Shown here: positions 12,101 through 22,120 of the stretch, in pieces | Position numbering within the stretch: the stretch's first letter is position 1 | How the letters are laid out: every line of letters starts with the position of its first letter | NCBI GenBank assembly: GCA_964036665.1 | Contig: OZ038529.1 | Location: forward strand, 7,672,501-7,736,500 | Reading direction: 5' to 3' | From: Gordius sp. MW1 | Taxonomy: Eukaryota; Nematomorpha; Gordioida; Gordea; Gordiidae | DNA: 64,000 nt | Notes under the pieces: model-generated | Told to the model about the DNA's origin: nothing | Database searches by the model: none | The model's input: only the letters and a program-made list of their open reading frames with translations | Made by a program: the position numbers and the translations under genes

Positions 12101-12742
12101 AAGGATATCTTTTGATTTGCCGAAAAAATGTTTTTCCGAAGTTAAACTTTTTCGCTGGAGGATATGTTTTGGAATAGCAAGCTACGAGGAGATTAAATGT
12201 TTCACGCTTCAATGTAATAATTTTCACTTTAATCGTTGCAATTTAATACGTCTATTATTGACTAAATTTAACAGAAATAAACGGTCTGATGCTTCCCCAT
12301 CTAAACTATATATGGTGCCTCATAGAATGTCGCTATTCGACTCTCTTTTTAAATTAAGATCATCAAAATGCGTTAAATGTTATATCACTTGTTTAAGATT
12401 TAAATACCTATAGTTCAGTTAGTAACTAATTTAACTACCTTTTAAAAATTTAACCCAAAACATGTTATATTTAGTTTTTCAATTCTCCTAGCATTTATAT
12501 TTTATCTTTCATGTAGATTAATTTTTTCTATCTTGATCTAAACTTACCATTACCAGGTCCTGCTGTGGATCGCGGTTGCCGCCATTTTCTCTTACGTCAA
12601 AGTGTGCGTTGCTAGTCAATTCCATTCTCGCGGCAAAAGGTGGCTCCTGTGGTGTGGCGTAGTAACTCAAGCTGGGTCTTCGATTGGTGCTTTCATAATA
12701 TTTATTATGGTTAACGTTATGGAACTTTTCAAAAGTGGATAG
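8376..12742 (+). CDS. SLC52A: Riboflavin transporter, SLC52A (RFVT) family, four exons
   Basis: A multi-pass plasma-membrane carrier that brings riboflavin into cells. I join 8376-9120, 10680-10874, 11346-11596 and 12557-12742. Phases agree at each junction (1, 1, 0) with GT/AG ends, giving 1,377 nt and 458 residues, close to the 445-470 of animal RFVTs. Family hallmarks: the N-terminal SSWIGINSVWVELPIFV and LPESWTLPSFFSVVIQLGN; WVSALANG joined to IIPSIQSYATLPFG across introns 2-3; SLANPCVCFLAF; and the last exon with FSYVKVCVA and LLWCGVVTQAGSSIGA. A hydrophilic cytosolic loop (SQSQPVQASLTEPSPEPGP) lies in exon 2. An acceptor-like AG precedes the ATG by 6 bases, so a 5' non-coding exon probably exists upstream. 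Intron 1 holds a MITE remnant. The paralogue within SLC52A1-3 cannot be assigned. Confidence 0.95.
9225..9338. mobile_element. MITE remnant in riboflavin transporter intron 1
   Basis: It contains TTTAGTCGA, AAAGGTCGAATAAACAAAA, TCCAGGTC and a terminal ACAGCAC, matching the right half of the TAGTGTTGTAAAAACGG foldback family in degraded form. It starts about 105 bp after the intron 1 donor. Confidence 0.5.
10680..10874 (+). CDS. SLC52A: Riboflavin transporter exon 2
   Basis: The acceptor is TTGCTAATAG preceded by a branch-like TACTAAT. The exon completes a split Asp codon, encodes the cytosolic loop and the start of the next membrane helix (LILLLALLAWVSALAN), and ends inside a Gly codon at G|GTATCA. 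Confidence 0.93.
11160..11240. repeat. GGGCC-type repeat fragment in riboflavin transporter intron 2
   Basis: CTGCCCGGGCTGCCCGAATA, AACCCGGCCCACTGATCAG and GGCCTGCAGACCTCTG resemble the GC-rich interior and end of the hAT-like elements found elsewhere in the window. No target duplication is visible. Confidence 0.4.
11346..11596 (+). CDS. SLC52A: Riboflavin transporter exon 3
   Basis: Begins after CTACAAG with GT, completing Gly, then IIPSIQSYATLPFGNRIF, a strongly conserved RFVT stretch. It continues through two helices and ends FGGPFN at a strong donor, GTGAGT, phase 0. Confidence 0.95.
12557..12742 (+). CDS. SLC52A: Riboflavin transporter exon 4 (C terminus)
   Basis: The acceptor is CATTACCAG. 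It reads VLLWIAVAAIFSYVKVCVAS, then WLLWCGVVTQAGSS and FIIFIMVNVMELFKSG, then TAG. These are the last membrane helices and the short tail found in RFVTs. Recovered from the genomic sequence by homology and phase. Confidence 0.95.
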   Translation, partial: VLLWIAVAAIFSYVKVCVASQFHSRGKRWLLWCGVVTQAGSSIGAFIIFIMVNVMELFKSG

Positions 12743-12812
12743 AAAACAAGCTCAGAAATTTAGCTTAATTCACTCGGCTCAAACTCATAGATTAGGTAAT
12801 ATTTTTTATTGA

Positions 12813-12818
12813 AATAAA
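12813..12818 (+). promoter_or_regulatory. Candidate polyadenylation signal of the riboflavin transporter
   Basis: AATAAA lies 71 bases after the stop codon. It is the first canonical signal downstream, in AT-rich DNA where chance matches are common. Confidence 0.5.
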
Positions 12819-12819
12819 T

Positions 12820-14670
12820 TTATTACGTAAAAATAAGATGTATATCAGATGTACATTAAACGAATATAAAATAGTATAAATAAAACACTATTTTTCAAAT
12901 TCGTCAGGTAATATAAAGTTTTAGACTTGCATTTCGCTATTAAAAATCATTTTTGACGTAAGGTAGCCTTTAAATGCCTATTGGATAAATGAAATTTTAA
13001 TATTGCAAACTTTTTCTAATTACGTAATTTAGAATTCAACATTATTAATTGTTATGCAACATTTTAAAAATTATTTCTTAATTGCAGACTGCAAACAACA
13101 CCTTTTAAAAACAGTTTTACATTTATTTAGTCTATGAAAAAAATCTAGTCTCTTCTTGTCTACCTTCAGAAGTCTACTCAAAGCATTCTCAACGTTTTTA
13201 TACGCACATGTTACTACTTTGTTTATTGTATTTCACCCATATTATCACGAGTACAAATTTTAAATTATACATTTATTAATAATATATTAAATATACTATG
13301 TTAACCATATTTTTGATATTTTAACCCCTAGATAAATACACACCCCTTAAATCATCATGACATATAAACATATATATTATATACGTATTTTTTCTACATA
13401 ATTGTTATCCTCAAAATTAAGATTGCATTTATAGGCAAAATTGTTACGAAGCACTTCGATGATCGAACGACAATAAATCCTTTTTTGAAATGTGTTTTGC
13501 ACATCAATTTTTTTGCCCATCGTATTATTATTTAAGAATCGTCTATTGCAATTTTAGGACACGTTTTTATGTAAGATGTCATGATGGGGTTGCCCCTTTT
13601 ACTTAAAAAATGGAGTAACTAAAAGAGCTTTTTGTGGTTTTCAATTTTTTTTAAATATTAGTTTACCTAGTTTTCAATTGAGCATTTTTTACGTTTTTAA
13701 ATTAAGATATTTTTCGGTTTTATACTTGAAAACTACAATATTCTTGCTCTGGGACACATTTTTTAGCTTTATATTGTGAAAGAAGTTTTGTTTTCATAAT
13801 ATACTTGTAACCTATAATTATGATGAGTATGTCTTTTACGAAATAATGTTTTTTTTGTTGTAATGATGGCTTGGCAAGACATGTACTATGGGGTCATATT
13901 TAATATGTTTTGGCGACAGCTATTAATTCTGCAATATATAACAAATACTTTGCGCAAATACCTTGGTATTACACTTCCTTTGACGGGCAAATTTTTGATA
14001 TAGTAGATAAGCGCATGAAATTCTTTAACTCTTATGAAAATTTTCTAAAGAAGGTTAAGTGTTTATTTATTTGGGCTCCAAAATAATTGGAATTTTAATC
14101 GTTAATATCAAAATTTTTAATATATATCATATGGCTATAAAAAACAAAGATTAAAATTGATTAATTGAATTTAAAAATGATTAAGCTTTCAAATTTAAAA
14201 AAATTGTCGTTTTTTGTATTTACATAGCTATGCCGATATTTTTGATAGACGAAGAGCAATTACGTAACACTAAATATTAATTTTATTTTACAACGATTGG
14301 CTCGCAAAAATAAATGAGTTTCATATCATATAGCCAAGCTTTGTGTTATAGAGCAGACATGAATCACCCGCGGCATATTTTTGTGGTCTCTAAATTTAAT
14401 ATTAATTGCAGGACAGTTTACAGAACCCATTCGAGCCCGTTATTTAAAATGTTTAGTCCGTAAGTAGAATTTTTTTTATTTTCATAGCCGTCCGTACCCG
14501 CCCGAAGGACAGAGCCTTTAAGGACGACTACACATCTTTACTTTAATAAAATAATTTGTTGTACCGATGCAGGATTTTATATAACATATCAATTAGATTA
14601 AATTGGATCTATTAATTAGAGAGGTTTATCTAAACAAGTTAAGCTATGCTTGCTTGTTATATTTAATCGT
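12820..14670. other. AT-rich intergenic spacer
   Basis: I see no coding, RNA or repeat feature that I can support between the end of the transporter gene and the tandem-repeat element at 14.7 kb. Confidence 0.5.
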
Positions 14671-14678
14671 GTAAATCG

Positions 14679-14694
14679 GGGTCAAAGTAGCAGA
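14679..14694 (+). repeat. Outer inverted repeat flanking family H copy A (left)
   Basis: GGGTCAAAGTAGCAGA is the exact reverse complement of 16555-16570. The pair encloses the whole element with about 45 bp and 139 bp of margin. It does not occur beside the other copies. Confidence 0.7.
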
Positions 14695-14723
14695 ATGATG
14701 AAAAAGTAGCAGAAAAATATTAA

Positions 14724-16416
14724 TTGCTATGCAATTTATGGGCTCGTTTTTTGGTTGTCCGTCGTCCGTTGTCTACCCTCCCTATCTATTTGCATTGGGT
14801 ATATTAGGTTATCGATTTTTTAAATTAATGCATGAGAAAGAGGTGCCCCACCCCTCATCTCTCTCTATCTCCCTCGCTGTGTTATTTTTTAAATTAATGC
14901 ATAAGAGGTGCCCCACCCCTCATCTCTATCTCCCTCGCTTTCGGGCGGGGTCGGGTTTTAATTGCTACGTTAAATTAATGCATAAGTATATCTATTCGTT
15001 TTTGAATTGGGTTGGGTAACATTGATATTAATTGCTATAATTACACTATGCCCTCCACTACAAGGGTTTGGGTTAGAATCTCGGAGTTTTTTTAGACTCT
15101 TATGATTGTTCTTGTTACTACCATTGATAATAAGACTTTTTGGCCGTCTGCTGGCTGCTGACCAATGGAAAAAATGACCATTGGCCAAAATGTGAATGCG
15201 AGTTTATTTTTTCGTTTTTTTGACTATTATGATTGTTCCTGTTACTACCATTGCTATTATGACTTTTTGGCCGTCCGCTGGCTGCTGACCGATGGAAAAA
15301 ATAACCATTGGCCAAAATGTGATTCCAAGTTTTTTTTTCGTTTTAGATTGTTCTTGTTACTATCATTGATAATAAGACTTTTTGGCCGTCCGCTGGCTGC
15401 TGACCAATGAAAAAAATGATCATTGGCCAAAATGTCAATCCGAGTTTATTTTTTCGTTTTTTTTTGACTATTATGATTATTCCTGTTACTACCATTGCTA
15501 CTATGACTTTTTGGCCGTCCGCTGGCTCCTGACCGATGGAAAAAATGACCATTGGCCAAAATGTGAATCGAAATTATTTTTTTCGTTTTTTTTGACTATT
15601 ATGATTGTTCCTGTTCCTACCATTGCTATTATGACTTTTTGGCCGTCCGCTGGCTGCTGACCAATGGAATAAAATGACCATTGGCCAAAATGTGATTCGA
15701 AAATTTTTTTTCTCGTTTTTTTTGACTATTATGAATTTATATCCACTTTTACCGTGTCCTGGCTGCTGACCAATGGAATAAAATGACCATTGGCCAAAAT
15801 GTGATTCGAAAATTTTTTTTTTTCGTTTTTTTTACTCTTATGAATTTATATCCATTTTTACCGTGTGCTGGCTGCTGACCGATGGAAAAAAATTACCATT
15901 GGCCAAAGTGAGCATCAAATTTTTTTTTCCCGTTTTTTTGGCTATCATTGACTTATAGAGTATCTGTTGGTACTGACCAATGGAGAAAAAATGACCATTC
16001 GCCAAATTTTTGATTTTTTTAATTAAAAATTGTTCAATTCAACAAAAATTTCTCCCAACAATTCTGCAAATTCTTAACATTGTGATGTTTTATAATATAA
16101 TGTTTGTTAGACCCATAATCACTAAAGGCCGTAAAAACTAATGTAATACGCACCTAGATGCAAACACTAAATCTAACCCTAACCCTTGCCTATATTACAT
16201 TTTGCCTATATTACATTTTGCCTATAAATGGAAAATTTGTATAAATAATTAATTAATCATTAGGCATTTAATACCCCCCTATAGGCATTCTCGCCCCTTC
16301 TCACCTTTCTCGCCCATAAATTGCATAGCAAATATGATACATTTATACTAAGTAAAGATAAGTCGTCCCCCCTTCCCTTCTCCCCTCCCCCTTCCCACGA
16401 GGGCCGAAGGCCCGAG
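14724..16416 (+). mobile_element. Family H element, copy A (Helentron/HINE-like, minisatellite core)
   Basis: The start TTGCTATGCAATTTATGGGC is exactly inverted near the other end (16312-16331). Between them are a GTGCCCCACCCCTCATCTC repeat, then an array of units of about 100-125 bp (15089-15990), then CTAACCCTAACCC, the second terminus, a C/T-rich tract, and a hairpin (GGGCC-GAA-GGCCC, 16398-16416) followed by a T-run. Subterminal inverted repeats, a central tandem array and a 3' hairpin are the known layout of HINE/DINE-1-type non-autonomous Helentrons; assignment is inference. There is no real protein: the long frames are the repeat read through. Confidence 0.7.
15089..15990 (+). repeat. 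Minisatellite core of family H copy A
   Basis: Successive units contain GACTATTATGATTGTTCC, TTTTTGGCCGTCCGCTGGCT and GACCAATGG-(A-run)-GACCATTGGCC. The first units are about 125 bp; later ones about 105 bp, where the GGCCGTCCG part is replaced by TTTATATCCACTTTTACCGTG. Each unit carries a short hairpin (CCAATGG / CCATTGG). Confidence 0.9.
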
Positions 16417-16554
16417 TTTTTTTTTATAGATTATCAATATATTAGAATTAAATCTCAAATGGGGAGGGAATTTGATGTGCAAATAACCCTAACCTAAAAC
16501 GCTAACCCTAACCCTCCTGACCAATTTTGATCTGATCAATTTGGCTGCTTTTTT

Positions 16555-16570
16555 TCTGCTACTTTGACCC
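16555..16570 (-). repeat. Outer inverted repeat flanking family H copy A (right)
   Basis: TCTGCTACTTTGACCC, partner of 14679-14694. It may be the terminus of a larger host transposon into which copy A inserted. Confidence 0.7.
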
Positions 16571-16699
16571 GGTGCCAAAATTATGGAAAAAATTTAAATT
16601 AAGTCAAACGTTGGTTTAGGTGGCCAAAAGTTTCATGATTTTTTTTCCTTGGGGGGGGGGGGCAGAGGGGCCAGGATTTGTACTTAGAGGGGGGGGGAG

Positions 16700-18226
16700 G
16701 TGCTTGGCCCTTTTGATATTCTAGCTAGGCCACTGGAAATAAGTAACGTACAAAGTGCTCAACAAGGTGATCCATTAGGACCTCCATTGTTTTGCTGCGG
16801 TATACAAAAACTTATAAATCAAATTAATAACCAGTGTTGTAACCTTTCATTACATGTCTGGTATCTCGATGATGCCACTTTGGCAGGCAGCCATGCTGAA
16901 GTAACCAAAGCGATCAACATGATTCAAGACTTTTGCACGTCCCTAAATCTAACACTTAATGATGCCTAAATGCGAAGTTTTACAGCCCCCTAATTTTGAT
17001 CAAAATTCCATATTTAAACCATATTTAAATGTGAATTAATTTTTCAATGCTCTGCTCGCCTATAGGTGGATCTCCCTGTTTACAAGGCTTTTAAACAAGA
17101 ATTTAACCTTTTTGGCCTCAATTTAATCTTTTACAATTATTACCAATACATCAAGCTTTTTTTATGATAAAAAACTTTTTTAACATCTCCAAAATTCAGC
17201 ACTGTTTTAGATCAGCTGCCGCTTTTTTACATACCGATATTTTAAAAATATATGAATCTACAATTAAAGATATCCTTGAAGAAATTTTGAATCTACCTTT
17301 TGATAATACCAGCTGGCTGCAGGCCACCCTTCCAACCAAATTTGGGGGCTTAGGAATTAGGTCTTCACTGTCTATTTCTCTTGTGGCTTTTCTCTCGTCC
17401 TTTAAATATGTGAAGGATCTTGTTTTTAAATTAACCTCTCAATCAAATGATTTGTTGGCATGAGAACGTCATACCAGGAACCAGCCTTCCAGAGTCGGCC
17501 AAACAACGAGATTGGGATGCCAGTATAGTATCACGCTTCGTCGCTTACCTACTTTCGAGTTGTAATACTGTGCAAAATTTCAATCTCAAGTCATTTACGA
17601 CCGACTCTGGTCACGAATGGCTTGAATGTATCCCAAGTATACACTTAGGACTTCTGCTTTCAAATCCAGAAGTTTCGTATACAATAGCTCTCCGCCTAGG
17701 TATTAAAGTTACCATAAAATATCCCTGCAATTGCAATAAGGAAATAGATATCTGGGCTCATCACCCACTCCATTGGAAGTTAAACAAATATCGCTTTATC
17801 CGTCATCAAAAGATATACCTTTTGATTCAATCGGTCATCAAAAGATAAACCTTTTGATTCAATTTAAAAAAAGCCGGCACTCCTTCCATCCTTGCACCAT
17901 TCGATCCTTCTTTAGAAGGTAGAATGCGTCCCGGCGGAGCTTCTATGATCCCCTGGGAGGATGGTAAGTTCCTAGCTTGGGACTTTACCTGCATTGATAT
18001 CTTCGCACAAACTAATAATAATTATAACCCCTTTTCTTGTGCCGAAGATCGTAAAACACTCAAATAACGAGCCATCGCTCATTCTAAAATTTTTAATCCA
18101 TTAGTAGCTTCCTCTTCGGCTACCTTAGGCAAAAAAGCATTAGCATTTTTTAAATCGATAGGAAATAGATCGCCAAAGCTAAATACTCACCCAGCCTTAT
18201 TTTACGCCAATAAATCGGCATTTTAA
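16700..18226 (+). pseudogene. Dead reverse-transcriptase retroelement with knuckle and endonuclease-like C terminus
   Basis: Three frames together give one element. 16700-16969: RT with SAQQGDPLGPPLF and the catalytic box WYLDDATL (YLDD at 16862-16873). 17164-17463: thumb/linker with LPTKFGGLGIRSS. 17447-17848: RLGIKVTIKYPCNCNKE with a Cys/His cluster. About 17873-18226: GRMRPGGASMIPW then FLAWDFTCID and AEDRK. A C-terminal Cys/His knuckle followed by an RPD..D-T endonuclease is the arrangement of non-LTR elements with a restriction-like endonuclease (R2-type); I infer that relationship. Here the RPD Asp reads Gly, and frameshifts, a short tandem duplication and stops break the frame. Its 3' part is duplicated at 1-641. 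Confidence 0.75.
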
Positions 18227-18752
18227 TAGCGAAAAATAATTACAAATTTTTATCTGACACATGGCCCGTGTTGGCAATTGACGAATCTGATGAATAAATT
18301 TTTTATTTAAAATATTATTTTGTACTTAATTATTGTATATTTCATGTATCAATTTTACCTAATAAAACATTTTAACATTAATGAAAAAAATTAAATGAGT
18401 TCTCTTAATACACAATTTGATATAATGGTCCTCCTAGAGTTTTGCTTAACTATGTTTATCTAATCAGAATTTGCAGTGGGGCTATATAATTCTAGCAAGA
18501 AGTAATAAATGTATTGATTATCTTAGGAATACCACTACAATGAAATTTTCTTGTTCAGGACTAGAACCAGATGAATTATGAGCATTAAAGTTCTATGGTC
18601 TATTATCCGGTGTAACAGATGCTATGTGTTCACGGGCAATTTTCAAATCTGTTGGATGACCTAGTAGAAGCTACTAAAGCTGTAGAGATAAAGATGAGAC
18701 TCTAGAGCTTATTGCATAAGGTTAAATCATGTGCGATATACGTTCTGGGGTC
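17586..18752. repeat. 1,167-bp direct duplication, copy 2
   Basis: This is the partner of 1-1167. Here the segment is contiguous on its left with the rest of the reverse-transcriptase remnant (16700 onward), so this copy looks like the source and copy 1 like the transposed or mis-joined one. About 500 bp of the unit beyond the coding remnant is AT-rich and carries no recognisable gene. Confidence 0.95.
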
Positions 18753-20520
18753 TATAATGGTTCCTTATTAATTGGTTTGTGCTTAGATATGGAGGTTCTA
18801 AAAAAACATAATTGTATCATATACTTAATATGGAAAGATGAAGGCGTTCCATTAAATAAATCTATAAATGTGTTTATGAGCTAATAAATAAAATTTTAGA
18901 TTTATACATTTTTAATATCTTGTTTAATCGCATTTAATTAGGTTAAAAGATGATATCGGATTATTTCAGCCTATTTAACTCAAATAAAAGTTTATTTTAT
19001 TAAGTCCATTCTTATTTATCCATTTGCAAAGATACTAAAAAACTTAGGCTTACGGTCTGGTTTGAAAAATGTTTTTATTTATATCCTCCTTTAAATCCTT
19101 CGATAATTAATAAGCTAAGGTGTCGTGGCTTGTCGTAATATACTGTAGTCGTTACTAATTTAGATGTAATTAAAAAAAATTTCACCTTAACATTGATTCT
19201 CTCCTTTAGTTCACAATAAATTTGAAGTGTTGTCTTTAATATGTTATTAACATCATTCTCCCCTTTCAAAATGTTTTCCTAAACGCTCTTTAGACGATAA
19301 ATCGATAATAGCGACCGGTTGAACAAATTTAGATAAACATCTGTTAGAATGAACGAAGGGCCAAAACGAAGCAACAAAATATTTAGGTAAATTTAAATGA
19401 CTGCACAAATATTAATTAAATAAAGATATAAAAATATTTCCCCTGATGTTGGAGCATATGCCAGAACCGAAGACCCTTTACATGATTATATGAATATTTT
19501 AGGTCTAATATTTAGTATGTTTGGATTGATGATGAGGGTAAATTTCTTTTTGTTTATAAATTAATAATTAAGATTAAATGGAGTTCATGGGTGGCATTAT
19601 ATTGTGCATTTGTAAGTTTTGCAAATTCTAAAACCTCCGATGATACCAAACAAATTGTCAGCAATTTCATGTAAGAATTATTGACCAACTTCTCTGTGCT
19701 TATTTAAAAATTAAAACAAATTATTATTTTTTTACCTTAAAGGCTTTCCATATTTGCTGTTGTTATGTCGTATTTGCAAAATCCTGCACCTATCTCATTC
19801 CCTTGGACATAAAAGCCTAATAAAATTTGTTAATTATATAAAGATGATTTTCCACTTGGTGTATATACATATTATAAACATTGAATAGAAAGTATTATGT
19901 GTATAATAACTATTTATCCAACAAATTTGTTTAGTCTAATCAATGTAGATGACTTTGAACTACTTTTATAAACATTCTCCAAATTAGTTTTAAACCAGCC
20001 ATATTCTTTTAATTAAATTAAAATAATAAAAGAATTGTTACATGGGTTAATGTTCTCATAATTTTATGTTCTTAGAAGCTTTAATGCTCATAAATATTCT
20101 TTTATCTTCAATGAGAATAAATTGAATAATTTCTAAGATTAAAAAATATTTTTATTTTATAGAGTTTATTCGCAATAGAGTGTATATATCGGTCTATATG
20201 ACCAAGTAGTTAATTGACATAGTTTTTGAAGTCTTTCCAATTATACTAAAGAGTAATTTAACTTTTGTTTAATCTAAATTAAGAATCTGTTGCGTGTAGG
20301 TAGATCCCTTCAACCTACGATATAAAATACACTTATACCAATTGATAAATATAACAGGCTTCTATAATTTTATGTTCGGACACGGTTGGAAAAAGAATGT
20401 AAATTGGCATATTAATGTCTGATCATGATACAAATTGACAAATCCAATATATTGTTTAACAATTGATGGAGGCAACCGCCATATTATTTATGAGGGCTAA
20501 TAAATGCGTTGGTAAGGGTG
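18753..20520. other. AT-rich intergenic spacer
   Basis: No supported gene. The longest minus-strand frame here (about 64 codons near 19075-19269) has no recognisable motif and I do not call it. Confidence 0.5.
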
Positions 20521-20528
20521 ATCTTGAG

Positions 20529-21448
20529 TTCTGACCTGCACAACCGGGCCGGGCTTGGACGGGCTTTTACTTAAAAATGAATCAACGGCCAGGCATGGAC
20601 TGGCCGTAACATATCCTAACGGGCTCGGGCCGGGGTGGGCCTAGATATACTTAAGACCCGTTAAAAGCCCGTTACAGAATAAATTATATTTAGTATAAAA
20701 GTAGGTGTTTTTATAATGTCTTAATTTATAATTTTTAAATATATTAAATTAACAAGAAAAGTTAAATTATATTTCCATCTTAGTTCATTAATTCATCAAT
20801 ATCTCAACCCGCATTATAAATATTTTAGATAATTTAAACCCGTAATCCCATGGGCGTAGGCAATTTAAATAAAGGGGGGCAGTTTAGGTAGGGCAAAAAT
20901 GTTTTTAGATAAAGAATTTTTGGGTTTGGAGGGGGGAAGGCAGCTGCCCATCATTGCTTCCCCATTTATACCCTCTAACAATATTGAGTGAATCATTTTA
21001 ATATTTTGTGAGATTATTTATATATATACTAATTAACAAATTGTAAATTTTTTAAATTATTATTTCTCCAAGTTACTTTTGTAAAATATCACTGTTTTTT
21101 CATTTTATATTAACCTAAAAATTTAAAATGATGGAAAAGTTATTAAAAACTTTATAACCTTAAATAAGGGCTTTTCCCGAAGTGCCACAAAAGAAATTTT
21201 TTTCCTTTAGGTCGCCTCTTAAAAGATAGAAGAACTCGTCTGAAAGGGAATTATTAATTTATTATTTTACAATATTTTTATTAACATTTGTAACACATAC
21301 ATGTTGTTTAAATTATCAAAAAAAATAAAATAATTTTTACGGGCATGGGCCGGGCTTATAATTTTATATTTTAACGGGCCCGGGCTTTTAGATTTTAATT
21401 ACGGGCGGGCCGTCCGACTGACCTAAACAGGCCCGTTGCAGGTCTCTA
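20529..21448. mobile_element. Non-autonomous hAT-like element, 920 bp
   Basis: Flanked by an exact 8-bp target duplication, ATCTTGAG at 20521-20528 and 21449-21456. The right end reads TGCAGGTCTCTA and the left end TTCTGACCTGCAC, a degraded inverted copy of TAGAGACCTGCA. GC-rich GGGCC motifs lie just inside both ends. The interior is AT-rich and non-coding, with a GGGCGTAG-type repeat near 20848. An 8-bp duplication and a TAGAG-type terminus fit the hAT superfamily. Confidence 0.8.
20848..20985. repeat. GGGCGTAGCC-type small repeat
   Basis: CATGGGCGTAGGCAATTT with a later GGAGGGGGGAAGGCAG and GCTTCCCCATTTA resembles the GGGCGTAGCCAGGGGG repeats at 48038 and 59850. It probably inserted into the hAT-like element. 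Confidence 0.4.
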
Positions 21449-21736
21449 ATCTTGAGTGCGTAGATCGAAGAGAAGGATACTGCGTACTAAGTTGGGGAAA
21501 AGTAATTATGATTTGCAGGGTAAAATGAAGCTATTTAAACCCTGTCGATGTACTGCACATCTTAATTTGCATGAGGGATGCCTTTAACATATTCGTCTGC
21601 TTCTAATTAGCGTCGTCAAACCAACAACTAATTAAGCATCTCCCGCAGACGATAAATTTAATTACTTAAATACATTTTAAATTTAAACGAATTAATCAAC
21701 AATTTCCCCCTTTACCTTTTCCCCGGCACCTCTTAC

Positions 21737-22120
21737 TTGAGATTAATGGAAAGTTGCTTAAGTGCCTCTGTAGCACTGTGCGAGGTCGATGCTGAATTAC
21801 GCGACTGGCTTGTTGGTCTTGCGTCGTCTCTGTTGCCGCATTTACTTGCGTTACCGAAGTATTATGCCCCGTACACATTGAAGCGCGATGCCATCTGCGG
21901 CAACGTTACACCTCCTTTGAGGCCTACCCTCTTGCCTACTACGCCGTTGACCATCAAACACATTTGGTCTTCTTGACGTCACCAATGGTGGTGGCTCAAA
22001 CATGCTATTCTCGGAATCTCATCTACCCCGATTATTAGCGTTAAGTGTATATGTCCCGGCGAGCCGATGACCCTAGTCCTTCTCACCACTATTTCCACCA
22101 GAGACTAGAAAAGCCCGGCT
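21737..22120. other. CpG-rich segment of unknown role (possible exon or gene relic)
   Basis: This stretch is visibly richer in CG dinucleotides than its surroundings, like the exons of the two host genes. A + strand frame is open from 21737 to 21976 (it contains DAELRDWLVGLASSLLPHLL). On the minus strand a frame that includes EPPPLVTSRRPNVFDGQ is open for about 50 codons. I recognise neither, and no clean splice pair could be fixed. It could be an exon of an unlisted gene, a promoter-associated island, or a pseudogene. Confidence 0.3.

Noticed and set aside
12117..12413. 98-codon frame in riboflavin transporter intron 3
   Set aside because: No recognisable motif, no splice context, AT-rich; expected by chance.
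15089..15990. Possible CRISPR array
   Set aside because: Units are contiguous and near-identical along their full length with no unique spacers, in an animal genome with spliced genes.
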